Positions 32,863-40,745 of a stretch of DNA of 64,000 bases are shown here, one piece after another. The stretch spans positions 1-64,000 of the forward strand of contig VSSA01000009.1 in the NCBI GenBank assembly GCA_008123405.1, written 5' to 3'. Every line of letters begins with the position of its first letter. Positions within the stretch are counted from its first letter, which is position 1. The DNA comes from Nocardioides sp. BGMRC 2183. Its GTDB lineage: Bacteria > Actinomycetota > Actinomycetes > Propionibacteriales > Nocardioidaceae. The position numbers were made by a program, and so were the translations under genes. Under the pieces are notes generated by a model that ran no database searches, was not told the origin of the DNA, and saw only the letters and a list, made by a program, of their open reading frames with translations.

Positions 32863-33393
32863 TCAGGGGCTCTGCTCGACCACCAGCGCGGGTGCGCAGA
32901 CAGTGGTCTCGTCGCTGGCCTTCACCTGCTTGCGACCCTTGGTGACCTCGCCGAACCGCTCACCGACGACCACGGTGACGCCGGCGGTGGCGGCTTCCTG
33001 CTCGACCACTTCGACGCCCTTGCCGAGATAGCTGCGAACCAGCATCACCGACGGGTTCGAGGTGTCGGTGGTCCAGATCTGCGCGGTCAACGTCTTGGCG
33101 CCGGCGACGGAGACGTTGCCGCTCTCGCCCTTGCCGAAGCCCCGTTCGACCAGCCCGTCCATGGTCTCGCCGGCCAGTCCGTTGCGACCGCTGGCGTTGA
33201 GCACGCTGACCAGCACCTGGCCCGGCCGGACCGACTCACCGGCCGAGACCACGGTGTCGGTGCACAGCGGTGTCTCCTCGGCCTCCGGGAACGGTTCGGT
33301 GATCTGACTCCACGCCCAGGTGATCCCGCCGAGGAAGACCACGGCGAGCGCCACCAGGGTCAGCGCCGAGCGCCCTGCTCCGGACATGTTCAT
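32863..33393 (-). CDS. LytR C-terminal domain protein, membrane-anchored
   Basis: 176 residues: one N-terminal transmembrane helix (about 10-30), then a LytR_C domain (VLVSVLNASGRNGLAGETMD through VVVGERFGEV). In actinobacteria this domain occurs on LytR-CpsA-Psr cell-wall ligases and as separate proteins; the role is extracytoplasmic, related to the wall. ATG 33393 overlaps the upstream stop (ATGA), and ATG 33387 is possible. Co-transcribed with the small gene upstream, a conserved actinobacterial pair. Confidence 0.75.
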   Translation of the reverse strand: MNMSGAGRSALTLVALAVVFLGGITWAWSQITEPFPEAEETPLCTDTVVSAGESVRPGQVLVSVLNASGRNGLAGETMDGLVERGFGKGESGNVSVAGAKTLTAQIWTTDTSNPSVMLVRSYLGKGVEVVEQEAATAGVTVVVGERFGEVTKGRKQVKASDETTVCAPALVVEQSP

Positions 33394-33689
33394 CAGCCCT
33401 CCATCCGGATCACGCGGGCGTGCAGCACGTTGCGCTGCTGGAGCGCCGCCCGCAGCGCGCGGTGCAGACCGTCCTCGAGGTAGTACTCGCCGCGCCAGAG
33501 CACGACGTGGGCGAAGAGGTCACCGAAGAAGGTGGAGTCCTCGTCCAGCAGCGAGGTCAGCTGCAAGGTGTCCTTGGTGGTGACCAGGTCGTCGAGGCGC
33601 ACCTGGCGCGGTGGCACCGCCGCCCAGCCCTTCGCGGTCAGCCCGTGGTCGGGGTAGGGACGCCCGTCTCCCACGCGCTTGAAGATCAC
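33393..33689 (-). CDS. Conserved small protein upstream of the LytR_C gene
   Basis: A 98-residue protein from GTG 33689 (MIFKRVGDGRPYPDHGLTA). It has a conserved core with PPRQVRLDDLVTTK and VVLWRGEYYLEDGLHRALRA. The H-R pair after ...DG is reminiscent of ParB/sulfiredoxin-like nucleotide-binding folds, but this is weak. Homologues are sometimes labelled VapB antitoxin; I see no antitoxin DNA-binding motif and no toxin. TAGACT 8 nt before the GTG looks like a -10 element, so the mRNA may be leaderless; GTG 33740 is the longer alternative. Confidence 0.6.
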   Translation of the reverse strand: MIFKRVGDGRPYPDHGLTAKGWAAVPPRQVRLDDLVTTKDTLQLTSLLDEDSTFFGDLFAHVVLWRGEYYLEDGLHRALRAALQQRNVLHARVIRMEG

Positions 33690-33776
33690 GTCGGGGGAGT
33701 CTAGACGAGTCTGCGAGGGCCGAACCTCCGTGGTCCGCACGCGCCGAAGCGTCGCAGGGCAGGCTGTTCGGAGCGT

Positions 33777-34010
33777 TCAGGCCGACCAGCGCACCGCGTC
33801 GTCGACGAAGTCGGCCAGCGCGTGTACGCCGCGCAGGTCGTCCCGTTCGGTCATCAGCGTGGTCAGGTTGCGGGCGTGCCGGTCGCGCAACTCGTTGCGG
33901 CGGGCCTGGGCGAGGGTGGAGGCATCCGTGGCGGCCTCGTGGGCCGCGGCCTTCTCGGCGTCAGTGGGTGCGACGCCGGGACGGTAGAGAGATGCGATGA
34001 GCTCGGTCAT
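33777..34010 (-). CDS. Hypothetical small protein
   Basis: 77 residues, largely helical and Ala/Arg/Glu rich (AAHEAATDASTLAQARRNEL). ATG 34010 has no strong RBS. Nothing identifies its function, and it could be a short actinobacteria-specific protein or a chance frame. It keeps GC-rich third positions, which favours coding. Confidence 0.5.
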   Translation of the reverse strand: MTELIASLYRPGVAPTDAEKAAAHEAATDASTLAQARRNELRDRHARNLTTLMTERDDLRGVHALADFVDDAVRWSA

Positions 34011-34083
34011 GGGACCAGCCTGCGCCGCCGAGTTCGCCGGGAGGTTGACCGTGGGTTACGGCCGCGTGTCCGAGGCCGGTGAG

Positions 34084-34103
34084 CGCGTGAGACGCCTCAC
34101 GCG
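34084..34103 (-). terminator. Putative terminator after the thioesterase gene
   Basis: CGCGTGAG-ACGC-CTCACGCG is an 8-bp stem with a 4-nt loop, 9 nt beyond the thioesterase stop on the minus strand. Confidence 0.45.
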
Positions 34104-34112
34104 GCGCGGGAT

Positions 34113-34610
34113 TCAGCGCAGCGCCAGGCAGCCCGACGTGCCGGCCTCCCAACCGAGTCCGGCGTGCTCGGCGATCCGCTTGTCCATCGCCTCGGCGATC
34201 GCCGCCGGCCACGGCGCGGTCTGGCGCTCGGTGACCATGACGTGCAGGAAGATCTCCTCGAAGACGCAGGCGAGCCGCTCGTTGGTGTCGTCGAGCAGGT
34301 AGACCAGCGCGTGCGCGGCCCGCTCGGACCGGCCCAGCAGCCGCACCCGGACCGACATCTGGTCGCCTGTCTTCAACTCGTGCAGGTAACGCACGTGATG
34401 CTCGGCCGAGAGGCACGCGTGTCCCTCGGCGACCGGCCAGTTCCACGGGATGCCCAGCTCGGCCAGCGACTCGTCCAACCCCTCGCTGCCGATCCCCAGG
34501 TAGTGCCGCACGTTGAGGTAGCCGTTGATGTCCTCGAACGCCGTCGGCACCGGCTGGTCGGCGTAGGCCGGGAGGGAGGACAGTTCCGTGTACGTCGGCT
34601 GCGTGGTCAT
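34113..34610 (-). CDS. Hotdog-fold thioesterase
   Basis: A 165-residue acyl-CoA thioesterase-like protein. AFEDINGYLNVRHYLGIGSE carries the hotdog Asx-Gly-H/N-M-x-Y-type segment, and SAEHHVRYLHELKTGDQMSV and RLACVFEEIFLHV fit the remaining strands. It resembles the thioesterase domain fused to carnitine dehydrogenases in some bacteria. The substrate is unknown. Its 5' side contains the tandem repeat array 34633-34745, so the promoter overlaps or adjoins that array. Confidence 0.75.
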   Translation of the reverse strand: MTTQPTYTELSSLPAYADQPVPTAFEDINGYLNVRHYLGIGSEGLDESLAELGIPWNWPVAEGHACLSAEHHVRYLHELKTGDQMSVRVRLLGRSERAAHALVYLLDDTNERLACVFEEIFLHVMVTERQTAPWPAAIAEAMDKRIAEHAGLGWEAGTSGCLALR

Positions 34611-34632
34611 GGACTGACCCTACTCACCCGCC

Positions 34633-34745
34633 GACCCGGCTCGAACGCATGTCTGGATCGCGCTGACCCGGCTCAAACGCACACGTGGATCGCGTCGACC
34701 CGGCTCAAACGCAGGCCGGGATCGCGTCGACCCGGCTCGAATGCA
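34633..34745. repeat. Four tandem repeats with 32-bp period (array A)
   Basis: GACCCGGCTCRAAYGCA occurs at 34633, 34665, 34697 and 34729, exactly 32 bp apart. Copies 2 and 3 read CAAACGCA; copies 1 and 4 have one or two changes. The intervening 15 bases also share GGATCGCG in three units. The array fills the whole gap between the phosphatase stop and the thioesterase start. The same core, inverted, recurs at 36437-36535. Confidence 0.8.
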
Positions 34746-34747
34746 CG

Positions 34748-35263
34748 TCAGGCAGCCAGGACGTCTGCGATCGCAGTGACCAGCACCTCGCTGGTCCGCT
34801 CGACCATGGTGAGTACGTCGCGGAACCCTGCGTCGCCCCCGAAATACGGATCCGGTACGTCGCTCCCCGGGCGGATCGGGTCGAAGTCACGAAACAGCCG
34901 CAACCGTCCGTCAGCCGTCGCGCCGCCGGTCTGGTCCAGGCTGCGCAGATCGTCGAGGTTGGTGGTGTCCATCGCGAGCAGCAGGTCGTACTCGCCGATC
35001 CAGGACATGGAGACCTGTCGTGCGCGATGCCGGGTGGTGTCATACCCCTCCTCGGTGAGGAGGGCGGCGGCGCGCTCGTCCATCGGCTCGCCGACGTGCC
35101 AGTCGCCGGTACCGGCGCTCACCACCTCGACCGCCTGATCGAGACCGGCGCTGCGGAGCCGAGCCTCCAGCACCACGTCGGCCATCGGGGAGCGACAGAT
35201 GTTGCCCAGGCAGATCAGCGCGACGCGATAGCGGCCCGGGGTCCGGGGCTCGGGGACGTTCAC
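34748..35263 (-). CDS. Low-molecular-weight protein tyrosine phosphatase
   Basis: A 171-residue phosphatase. The P-loop CLGNICRS (C-x5-R-S) lies near residue 19 and the general-acid Asp is in DPYFGG at the C-terminal side, as in Wzb/PtpA. It dephosphorylates tyrosine on proteins or acts in exopolysaccharide control. GTG 35263 overlaps the stop of the upstream membrane-protein gene (GTGA), so the two are translationally coupled. No tyrosine kinase is in the window. Confidence 0.93.
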   Translation of the reverse strand: MNVPEPRTPGRYRVALICLGNICRSPMADVVLEARLRSAGLDQAVEVVSAGTGDWHVGEPMDERAAALLTEEGYDTTRHRARQVSMSWIGEYDLLLAMDTTNLDDLRSLDQTGGATADGRLRLFRDFDPIRPGSDVPDPYFGGDAGFRDVLTMVERTSEVLVTAIADVLAA

Positions 35264-35679
35264 GACTCGATTCCGATCATTGCGTCGAGGAACCAGGTCG
35301 TGATGCTGATGATCACCGCTCCACCGACGGCCGGCCAGAAGCCGTCGACGTGGAAGCCGATCCCGACGAGGTCGGCCAGCCACGCGGTGAACTTGAGCAG
35401 CAGCGCGTTGAGGAGGACCAGGAACAGCCCGAGCGTGACCAGGATGAACGGGATCGAGAGCAGCGTCAGCAGCGGCTTGACGAAGGCAGTCACCGCGCAC
35501 GAGATCAGTGCGACCAGCAGCAACGGCACGATCTTGTGCTCGATCTCGGCCTGACCGGTGTTGGGTCCTTCGAACCAGATGCCGCCGATCAGTTGGGCGG
35601 CGAGCGCGAGGGACGCGGCGGTGACGGCCCAGCGGGAGAGGAAGGCGAGCATGCGGGCCAGTGTGGCACCGCGAGCCAT
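35260..35679 (-). CDS. Phage-holin-family (PF04020-type) four-helix membrane protein
   Basis: 139 residues with four hydrophobic helices. The sequence TAFVKPLLTLLSIPFILVTL is characteristic of the mycobacterial four-TMS superfamily IV proteins, which are chromosomal and of unknown function. ATG 35679 or ATG 35652 (MLAFLSRWAV) could be used; the shorter start begins just before the first helix. Coupled to the phosphatase gene. Confidence 0.8.
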   Translation of the reverse strand: MARGATLARMLAFLSRWAVTAASLALAAQLIGGIWFEGPNTGQAEIEHKIVPLLLVALISCAVTAFVKPLLTLLSIPFILVTLGLFLVLLNALLLKFTAWLADLVGIGFHVDGFWPAVGGAVIISITTWFLDAMIGIES

Positions 35680-35688
35680 CTTGAGGGG

Positions 35689-36378
35689 TTACTCCAGGCC
35701 GAGTGCGCCGATGATCTCGACCTCTGCGTCCTCGATGTGGTGGCGCAAGAAGGTGCGAGCGCCCTCCTGCCCGTCGATCAGGTCCGCCTCGAGCAGCCGG
35801 ACCAGCGCCTCGTGGGTGTCGGCCTGGTCGTGGGCGTTGCGGTTGAGCCGATCGACCTGGGCGAGCGCGAGCTTGAGCTCGTCCATCAGGGTCTCTGCCA
35901 TCTGCACCAGGCGGTCGCTTCCGGTCAGTCCGACCAGGGCGACGTGGAAGGCGAGGTGGCGTTCGTTGAGCTCCTCGTACGACGCCTCTGCATGCACCGC
36001 GCTGGTGTAGGCGTCGAGGGTGGTCCGCACTCGCTTGCGGTCCTCGGAGGTGGCGCGGCTCCACCCCTCGACTCCGGCGCCCTCGAGCACCTGCCGAGCT
36101 CGGCACACATCGCGCACCGACGAGGCCTCCGGAGTGGTCACGCTGACCCCACGGTGCGGCTCACGCGTGGCCAGTCCCTCGGCGACGAGGACGGTCAGTG
36201 CCTCCCGGACCGTCGGCCGGGAGACGCCGAGCGATTCGGCGAGGGCGAGCTCGCGCAGCGGCGTACCGCTCTCCAGTTCACCCTCGAAGACCGCGCGACG
36301 TAGTTCCGCGGCGACGCGGTCGGTGGTGGAGGCGTGCTCCACGCTCAGGGTCTCGAACCTGCCCGGCATGGTGGCCAT
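35689..36378 (-). CDS. FadR-subfamily GntR transcriptional regulator
   Basis: 229 residues: N-terminal winged helix (TPLRELALAESLGVSRPTVR, about residues 35-55) and a C-terminal all-helical FCD domain with the metal/ligand histidines (ERHLAFHVAL, RHHIEDAE). FadR-type regulators bind TNGTNNNACNA sites; such a site lies in the promoter of the guanidino-hydrolase operon facing it, 190 bp away. It is therefore the likely regulator of 36613-40029. The start is ATG 36378 (MATMPGRF); a second ATG three codons later is possible. Confidence 0.9.
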   Translation of the reverse strand: MATMPGRFETLSVEHASTTDRVAAELRRAVFEGELESGTPLRELALAESLGVSRPTVREALTVLVAEGLATREPHRGVSVTTPEASSVRDVCRARQVLEGAGVEGWSRATSEDRKRVRTTLDAYTSAVHAEASYEELNERHLAFHVALVGLTGSDRLVQMAETLMDELKLALAQVDRLNRNAHDQADTHEALVRLLEADLIDGQEGARTFLRHHIEDAEVEIIGALGLE

Positions 36379-36435
36379 TCTGCCGCGTGCTCCGTCAACC
36401 CCGCCGAGTCGTCGCAAACGCCTGCCTGATTCCGC

Positions 36436-36535
36436 CCGACCCGGCTCAAACGCATGCGTTTGAGCCGGGTCGGGCCGAGCCCGATGGTCGTTTGAGCCGG
36501 GTCAGCGAGATCCCGGTGGTCATTTGAGCCGGGTC
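36436..36535. repeat. 42-bp perfect palindrome plus two further repeat copies (array B)
   Basis: 36436-36477 is a perfect palindrome without loop: each arm contains CCCGACCCGGCTCAAACGCA or its complement. Two more copies of TTTGAGCCGGGTC follow at 36491-36503 and 36523-36535, 30 and 32 bp on. The core is the one tandemly repeated at 34633-34745. The array sits between the divergent GntR and hydrolase genes. Confidence 0.85.
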
Positions 36536-36570
36536 GGCTTGGCGGGGGCGGCGGGACGCACTACCCTTCC

Positions 36571-36590
36571 TGTCAGATTGTCTGACAATC
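36571..36590. promoter_or_regulatory. Candidate GntR (FadR-type) operator
   Basis: TTGTCTGACAA, flanked to GATTGTC-T-GACAATC (36576-36590), also reads as TGTCAGA-TTG-TCTGACA (36571-36587). It matches the FCD-GntR consensus TNGTNNNACNA and lies 23-42 bp before the hydrolase ATG, overlapping the expected core promoter. Repression by the divergent regulator is the simplest reading. Confidence 0.6.
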
Positions 36591-36612
36591 GAAACCGCGT
36601 TGGGAGGTCTCC

Positions 36613-37566
36613 ATGGACACGCTGCTCACCACCGAGTTCACCGGCCGCACGGAACTGCCGTGGGGGCGGTCCTACGCGATGGTCGAGCCGTCGCAGTTCC
36701 GCATCGACTATGCGATCAACCCCTTCATGGACACCGCCGTCCAGCCCGATCCGGCGCGGGCCAAGGCGCAGTGGCATCGCCTCGTCGCGACCCTGCGCGA
36801 GCTCGGCGCCGAGGTGCATGCGATCGAGGCGCGCCCCGACTCCCCGGACATGGTCTATGCGATGAACCTCGGCCTCCCGGTGATCGGAGCCGACGCCGAT
36901 GGTGCCTCGGACCCGAGAGTCCTGCTCTCCCACATGCGCTACCCCGAGCGCCAGCGGGAGACCGAGTCCGCCGCGGACTGGTTCGCCCGGCACCACCACC
37001 GTGCTGGCCGGATCGGCCGGGACGGAGTCGGCCCGCACTTCGAGGCCGGTGACGCTTTCGCCTGGCGTGGAGAGCTGGTGGTCGGGTTCGGGCCGCGCAC
37101 CGAGGAATCGGCGCTGCCGCTGCTGGCCGCCGAGCTCGAGGTCCGCGTCCACGGTGTGCGGATCACCCACCCCGGCATGTACCACCTCGATCTGGCGTTC
37201 TGCCCGCTCGACGAGCGGCGCGCACTGATCTGTCCGGATGCCTTCGACCCTGCTTCGGCCGCGGCTCTTCTCGCCGCCATCCCCGAGCCGCTGGTGATCA
37301 CCGAGGAGGAGGCGCTGACGACCTTCTGTGCGAACGCGGTGGTGATCGGCCGGACCGTGGTGATGCCCGGCTGCCCCCGCCACATCGCCGAGCAGCTCAC
37401 CGCGTGGGGCTTCGAGGTGGTCGTCGTCGATGTCTCCGAGTTCCACCTCGGCGGCGGGTCGGTCCGCTGCCTGACCAACCCGCTCGACGTCACCGTCGGT
37501 CGCGACTTGCTCCGTGTCCCCGGTGGGGCGGTGGTCCTGGCGCAGGAGGGCGAGAGCGCCGCGTGA
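36613..37566 (+). CDS. Amidinotransferase-superfamily guanidino hydrolase (DDAH-like)
   Basis: A 317-residue pentein-fold enzyme that hydrolyses guanidino groups. The active-site His191 (GMYHLDLAF) and the C-terminal nucleophile Cys286 (GGGSVRCLTNP) are present, and MNLGLPVIGADADG fits the family. Dimethylarginine dimethylaminohydrolase or an arginine deiminase-like hydrolase are both plausible. GGAGGTCTCC precedes ATG 36613. First gene of an operon with an M20 amidohydrolase and an aminotransferase, under a GntR-type operator. Confidence 0.8.
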   Translation: MDTLLTTEFTGRTELPWGRSYAMVEPSQFRIDYAINPFMDTAVQPDPARAKAQWHRLVATLRELGAEVHAIEARPDSPDMVYAMNLGLPVIGADADGASDPRVLLSHMRYPERQRETESAADWFARHHHRAGRIGRDGVGPHFEAGDAFAWRGELVVGFGPRTEESALPLLAAELEVRVHGVRITHPGMYHLDLAFCPLDERRALICPDAFDPASAAALLAAIPEPLVITEEEALTTFCANAVVIGRTVVMPGCPRHIAEQLTAWGFEVVVVDVSEFHLGGGSVRCLTNPLDVTVGRDLLRVPGGAVVLAQEGESAA

Positions 37567-37612
37567 GGCCACGCCGTACGACGGGCCGCTGCGTCGGCCC
37601 GCTGGATGCACG

Positions 37613-38920
37613 ATGATGAGCCGCATGGCCGCCCTGACCCCCAGCGAGCTGCTGGACCTCTACCACGACCTCCATCGCCACCCCGAGCTCGCGTTCGCCG
37701 AGCACCGGACGGCGGGCATCGTCGCCGGCCTGCTTCGTGGCCACGGCTTCGAGGTCTTCGAGGGCATCGGTGGCACCGGCGTGGTCGGGGTGCTCGGCAA
37801 CGGGGCCGGTCCGCGGGTGTTGCTGCGCGCCGACATGGACGGTCTGCCGGTGACCGAACGCACCGGACTCGACTACGCCTCCACCGACACCGCCACCACG
37901 CCCGAAGGGGTCACCTCCGGGGTGATGCACGCGTGCGGCCACGACGTGCACACCGCCTGCCTGGTGGCGGCCTGTGCCGAGTTGGCGGCGCGGCCGGAGG
38001 AGTGGAGCGGCACCCTCATCGCCTGCTTCCAGCCGGCGGAGGAGGTCGGCAGCGGGGCGCGCGCGATGCTGGCCGACGATCTGTTCGACCGGATCGGCGG
38101 TCCGCCCGACATCGTCCTCGGACAGCACGTGATGCCGTTTCCGATCGGCACCGTCAACCTGACCGCCGGGACCGCGATGGCCGCTGCCGACTCGCTGCGG
38201 ATCGTGCTGCACGGTCGCGGAGGCCATGGGTCGAGTCCTGAGGCGACGGTCGACCCGGTGGTGATGGCGTCGGCGGTGGTGATGCGCCTGCAGGGCATCG
38301 TCTCCCGCGAGGTCGGGGCGATGGAGTCGGCGGTGGTGACTGTCGGCGCGCTCCGCGCGGGCACGCAGGCCAACATCATCTCCGACCGGGCCGAGCTGCT
38401 GGTCAACGTGCGCTCCTTCACCGCCGACGTGCGGGACCGGGTGCTGGCCGCGATCCACCGCGTCGTGGAGGCCGAGTGCGCCGCTTCCGGCGCCCCGGCC
38501 GCCCCGGAGTTCACCTCGGTCGCGTCGTTCCCGCTCACCTCCAACGACGCCGATGCGTGCGAGCGCACCGGAGCCGTGCTCGCCGAGATCCTCGAGCAGC
38601 AGCGCACCGACATCGAGGCCACCGGTGGCGCGCCGGCGGTGATCTCCCTCCCGCCGCTGCCGGGCAGCGAGGACGTCGGCGAGCTGGCCACGGCTGCCGG
38701 TGTGCCGCTCGTCTACTGGAACCTGGGGGGTGCGGACCCGGGCGCCTTCGCCGGGATGGACCTCGCAGCGGTCACCGGGATGGGGTCGCTGCCCGACGGC
38801 GTGGCGCCCAATCACTCGCCGCACTTCGCCCCGGTGCCGCAGCCCACCCTCGACCTCGGCGTCGCGCTCCTCGTGGGCGCCGCGCTCGACCGACTCGCAC
38901 GCGAGGAGGAGGGCGCATGA
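37613..38920 (+). CDS. M20-family amidohydrolase
   Basis: A 435-residue metallohydrolase of the hippurate/IAA-amino-acid hydrolase group. Metal ligands are visible in LRADMDGLP, HACGHDVHT (His106 region), FQPAEEVGSG and the C-terminal PNHSPHFAP. It removes N-acyl groups from amino acids or related amides. Three ATGs compete (37613, 37616, 37625); the first is given. It follows the guanidino hydrolase by 46 bp and overlaps the aminotransferase, suggesting a joint catabolic pathway. Confidence 0.85.
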   Translation: MMSRMAALTPSELLDLYHDLHRHPELAFAEHRTAGIVAGLLRGHGFEVFEGIGGTGVVGVLGNGAGPRVLLRADMDGLPVTERTGLDYASTDTATTPEGVTSGVMHACGHDVHTACLVAACAELAARPEEWSGTLIACFQPAEEVGSGARAMLADDLFDRIGGPPDIVLGQHVMPFPIGTVNLTAGTAMAAADSLRIVLHGRGGHGSSPEATVDPVVMASAVVMRLQGIVSREVGAMESAVVTVGALRAGTQANIISDRAELLVNVRSFTADVRDRVLAAIHRVVEAECAASGAPAAPEFTSVASFPLTSNDADACERTGAVLAEILEQQRTDIEATGGAPAVISLPPLPGSEDVGELATAAGVPLVYWNLGGADPGAFAGMDLAAVTGMGSLPDGVAPNHSPHFAPVPQPTLDLGVALLVGAALDRLAREEEGA

Positions 38921-40029
38921 CGATGGCAGGCGGCGCCGGCAGTGGCCCGGGGGCGTTGCCCAGGCCGCGCGCGGATCTCGCCGGCCTGCCGCCGTACGTC
39001 GCAGGGCGCCCGCCGAGCAGTCCGCCCGGGTTGACGCCGTACAAGCTGTCCTCGAACGAGAACCCCTATCCGCCGCTGCCCGGCGTGCTGGAGGCCGCCA
39101 CCCGTGCGGTCGCCGCGATGGAGCGCTATCCCGACATGGGGGTCACCGCGCTCTACCGGGCGTTGGCCGACCGACTCGACCTGGTGCCCGAGCAGCTCTC
39201 CGCCGGCACCGGCTCGACGGCGGTGCTGTTCCAACTGATCAGTGCGTTCTGCGGGCCCGGCGACGAGGTGGTGGTGCCGTGGCGTTCGTTCGAGGCCTAT
39301 CCGATCGCGATCACGGTGGCCGGGGCGCGCGGGGTCCCGGTGCCGCTCACGGCCGATGCACGCCACGACCTGGAAGCGATGGCGGATGCGGTCACCGAGC
39401 GCACCAGGGTGCTGATCGTCTGCACTCCGAACAACCCGACCGGACCCGCGCTCCGGCACGCCGAGCTCGACGCCTTCCTGGACCGGATCCCAGCGCGGGT
39501 GCTGGTGGTCGTCGACGAGGCGTACGCCGAATTCGTCCGTCACGCCGATCCGGTCGACGGTCTGCGGTTGCTGCGTGAGCGGCCCAATGTTGCGCTGCTG
39601 CGCACCTTCTCCAAGGCCTACGGGCTGGCGGGCCTGCGTGTCGGCTACCTGGCCTCGACCGTGTCGATCGCCGGCGCGGTGCGGTCGGTCTCGCTGCCGT
39701 TCGGGGTCTCCGCGCCTGCCCAGGCGGCCGCCGTCGCCTCGCTCGACGCCCAGGATCTGCTGTCCGAGCGGGTCGACGCGCTGGTTGCCGAACGGGATCG
39801 ACTCGTCGCGGGTCTCACCGGCCATGGCTGGCGGCTGCCCGAAGCGCAGGGCAACTTCGTCTGGCTGCCGGCGGGTGCCCGGACAGCGGAGCTGGTGGCG
39901 GCCGCGGAGACGGTGGCCATCTCGGTGCGTGGCTTCGCAGGAGTTGGGGTCCGGGTGACGGTCGGGGAGCCCGAGGCCAACCAACGGATCGTCGCGGCTC
40001 TGGGGCCGCTGGCACGTCGGGCTGGTTGA
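38917..40029 (+). CDS. HisC-type aminotransferase (histidinol-phosphate / aromatic)
   Basis: A 370-residue fold-type I PLP enzyme with SSNENPYPPLPG at the N-terminus, CTPNNPTGP, DEAYAEFV and PLP Lys233 in FSKAYGLAGLRVGYL. It is closest in style to HisC/Pat aminotransferases. ATG 38917 overlaps the M20 stop (ATGA), so translation is coupled. In this operon it more likely transaminates a product of guanidino-compound breakdown or an aromatic amino acid than serves histidine synthesis, since no his genes are present. Confidence 0.9.
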   Translation: MTMAGGAGSGPGALPRPRADLAGLPPYVAGRPPSSPPGLTPYKLSSNENPYPPLPGVLEAATRAVAAMERYPDMGVTALYRALADRLDLVPEQLSAGTGSTAVLFQLISAFCGPGDEVVVPWRSFEAYPIAITVAGARGVPVPLTADARHDLEAMADAVTERTRVLIVCTPNNPTGPALRHAELDAFLDRIPARVLVVVDEAYAEFVRHADPVDGLRLLRERPNVALLRTFSKAYGLAGLRVGYLASTVSIAGAVRSVSLPFGVSAPAQAAAVASLDAQDLLSERVDALVAERDRLVAGLTGHGWRLPEAQGNFVWLPAGARTAELVAAAETVAISVRGFAGVGVRVTVGEPEANQRIVAALGPLARRAG

Positions 40030-40133
40030 GAAGCCTTTGGCCGAGGCGGCCTGTTGGGCGGGGGATCCGCACCCCGTCTGGTCTACGGTGGTCACCTCAA
40101 CGCTGCAGTGCAGCACGGAGTCAAGGAGTCTCG

Positions 40134-40706
40134 GTGTCCGGTTCGTACCCTGACCACCCGACCGCGGAGTTGCCGCAACAGCCTGCGCCCTACCCACAGC
40201 AGCCGCCGCCGTACGGCGCACCGTCCCCGCCTCCCTATGGTGCGCCGCAGCCCGGGTACGGCGGCCCCGGAGGACCTGGTGGCCCTGGTGGCCCCGGAGG
40301 GCCGGGCCAACCGCCCTGGACTCCCGGCCCGCCTCCGCCCGGTGGGAACAGCAAGAAGACGCTCTTCATCATCCTCGGGGTGGTCGGTGCGCTGGTGATC
40401 GTGGCGGCGGTGGTGATCGCCGCATTCCTCATCATCGGCAATGACGATGACGACGGGGACGACAGCGGAGACACCACCAGCGAGACGACCGACGACCCGG
40501 GTGAGGAGACGGGCGAGCCGACCGAGGCCGAGAGCCCGGACCCCACCGACATGCCGACGGAGTTCCCGACCGACATGCCGAGCGACTTCCCCACGGAGTT
40601 CCCGACGGACCTCCCCACCGATCTGCTCAGCGACTTCCCGACCGACCCGTCGGAGTGGGAGTCCTACTTCGAGAGCTATCTCGACGACCTGACCGCGACG
40701 CCCTGA
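40134..40706 (+). CDS. Proline-rich single-pass membrane protein with acidic tail
   Basis: 190 residues. A cytosolic Pro/Gly/Tyr/Gln-rich N-terminus (PPPYGAP, GGPGGPGGPG runs, about residues 1-63) precedes one transmembrane helix (about 67-100). An extracellular acidic tail follows with PTD/FPT units (TEFPTDMPSDFPTEFPTDLP). No enzymatic domain. GTG 40134 has AAGGAG 6 nt upstream. Similar build to the next two genes and to 62195, but it lacks their folded domains. Confidence 0.6.
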   Translation: MSGSYPDHPTAELPQQPAPYPQQPPPYGAPSPPPYGAPQPGYGGPGGPGGPGGPGGPGQPPWTPGPPPPGGNSKKTLFIILGVVGALVIVAAVVIAAFLIIGNDDDDGDDSGDTTSETTDDPGEETGEPTEAESPDPTDMPTEFPTDMPSDFPTEFPTDLPTDLLSDFPTDPSEWESYFESYLDDLTATP

Positions 40707-40745
40707 AGCTTCGTTCCAGACGCCCAGCTCCCCTGAGGTGAACCC

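Noticed and set aside
33393-33689. VapB-type antitoxin
   Set aside because: No DNA-binding motif and no toxin gene next to it; its constant partner is the LytR_C gene.
34633-34745. CRISPR array
   Set aside because: Period is regular, but there are only four units, the between-repeat bases are themselves similar (GGATCGCG), and no cas gene is in the window.
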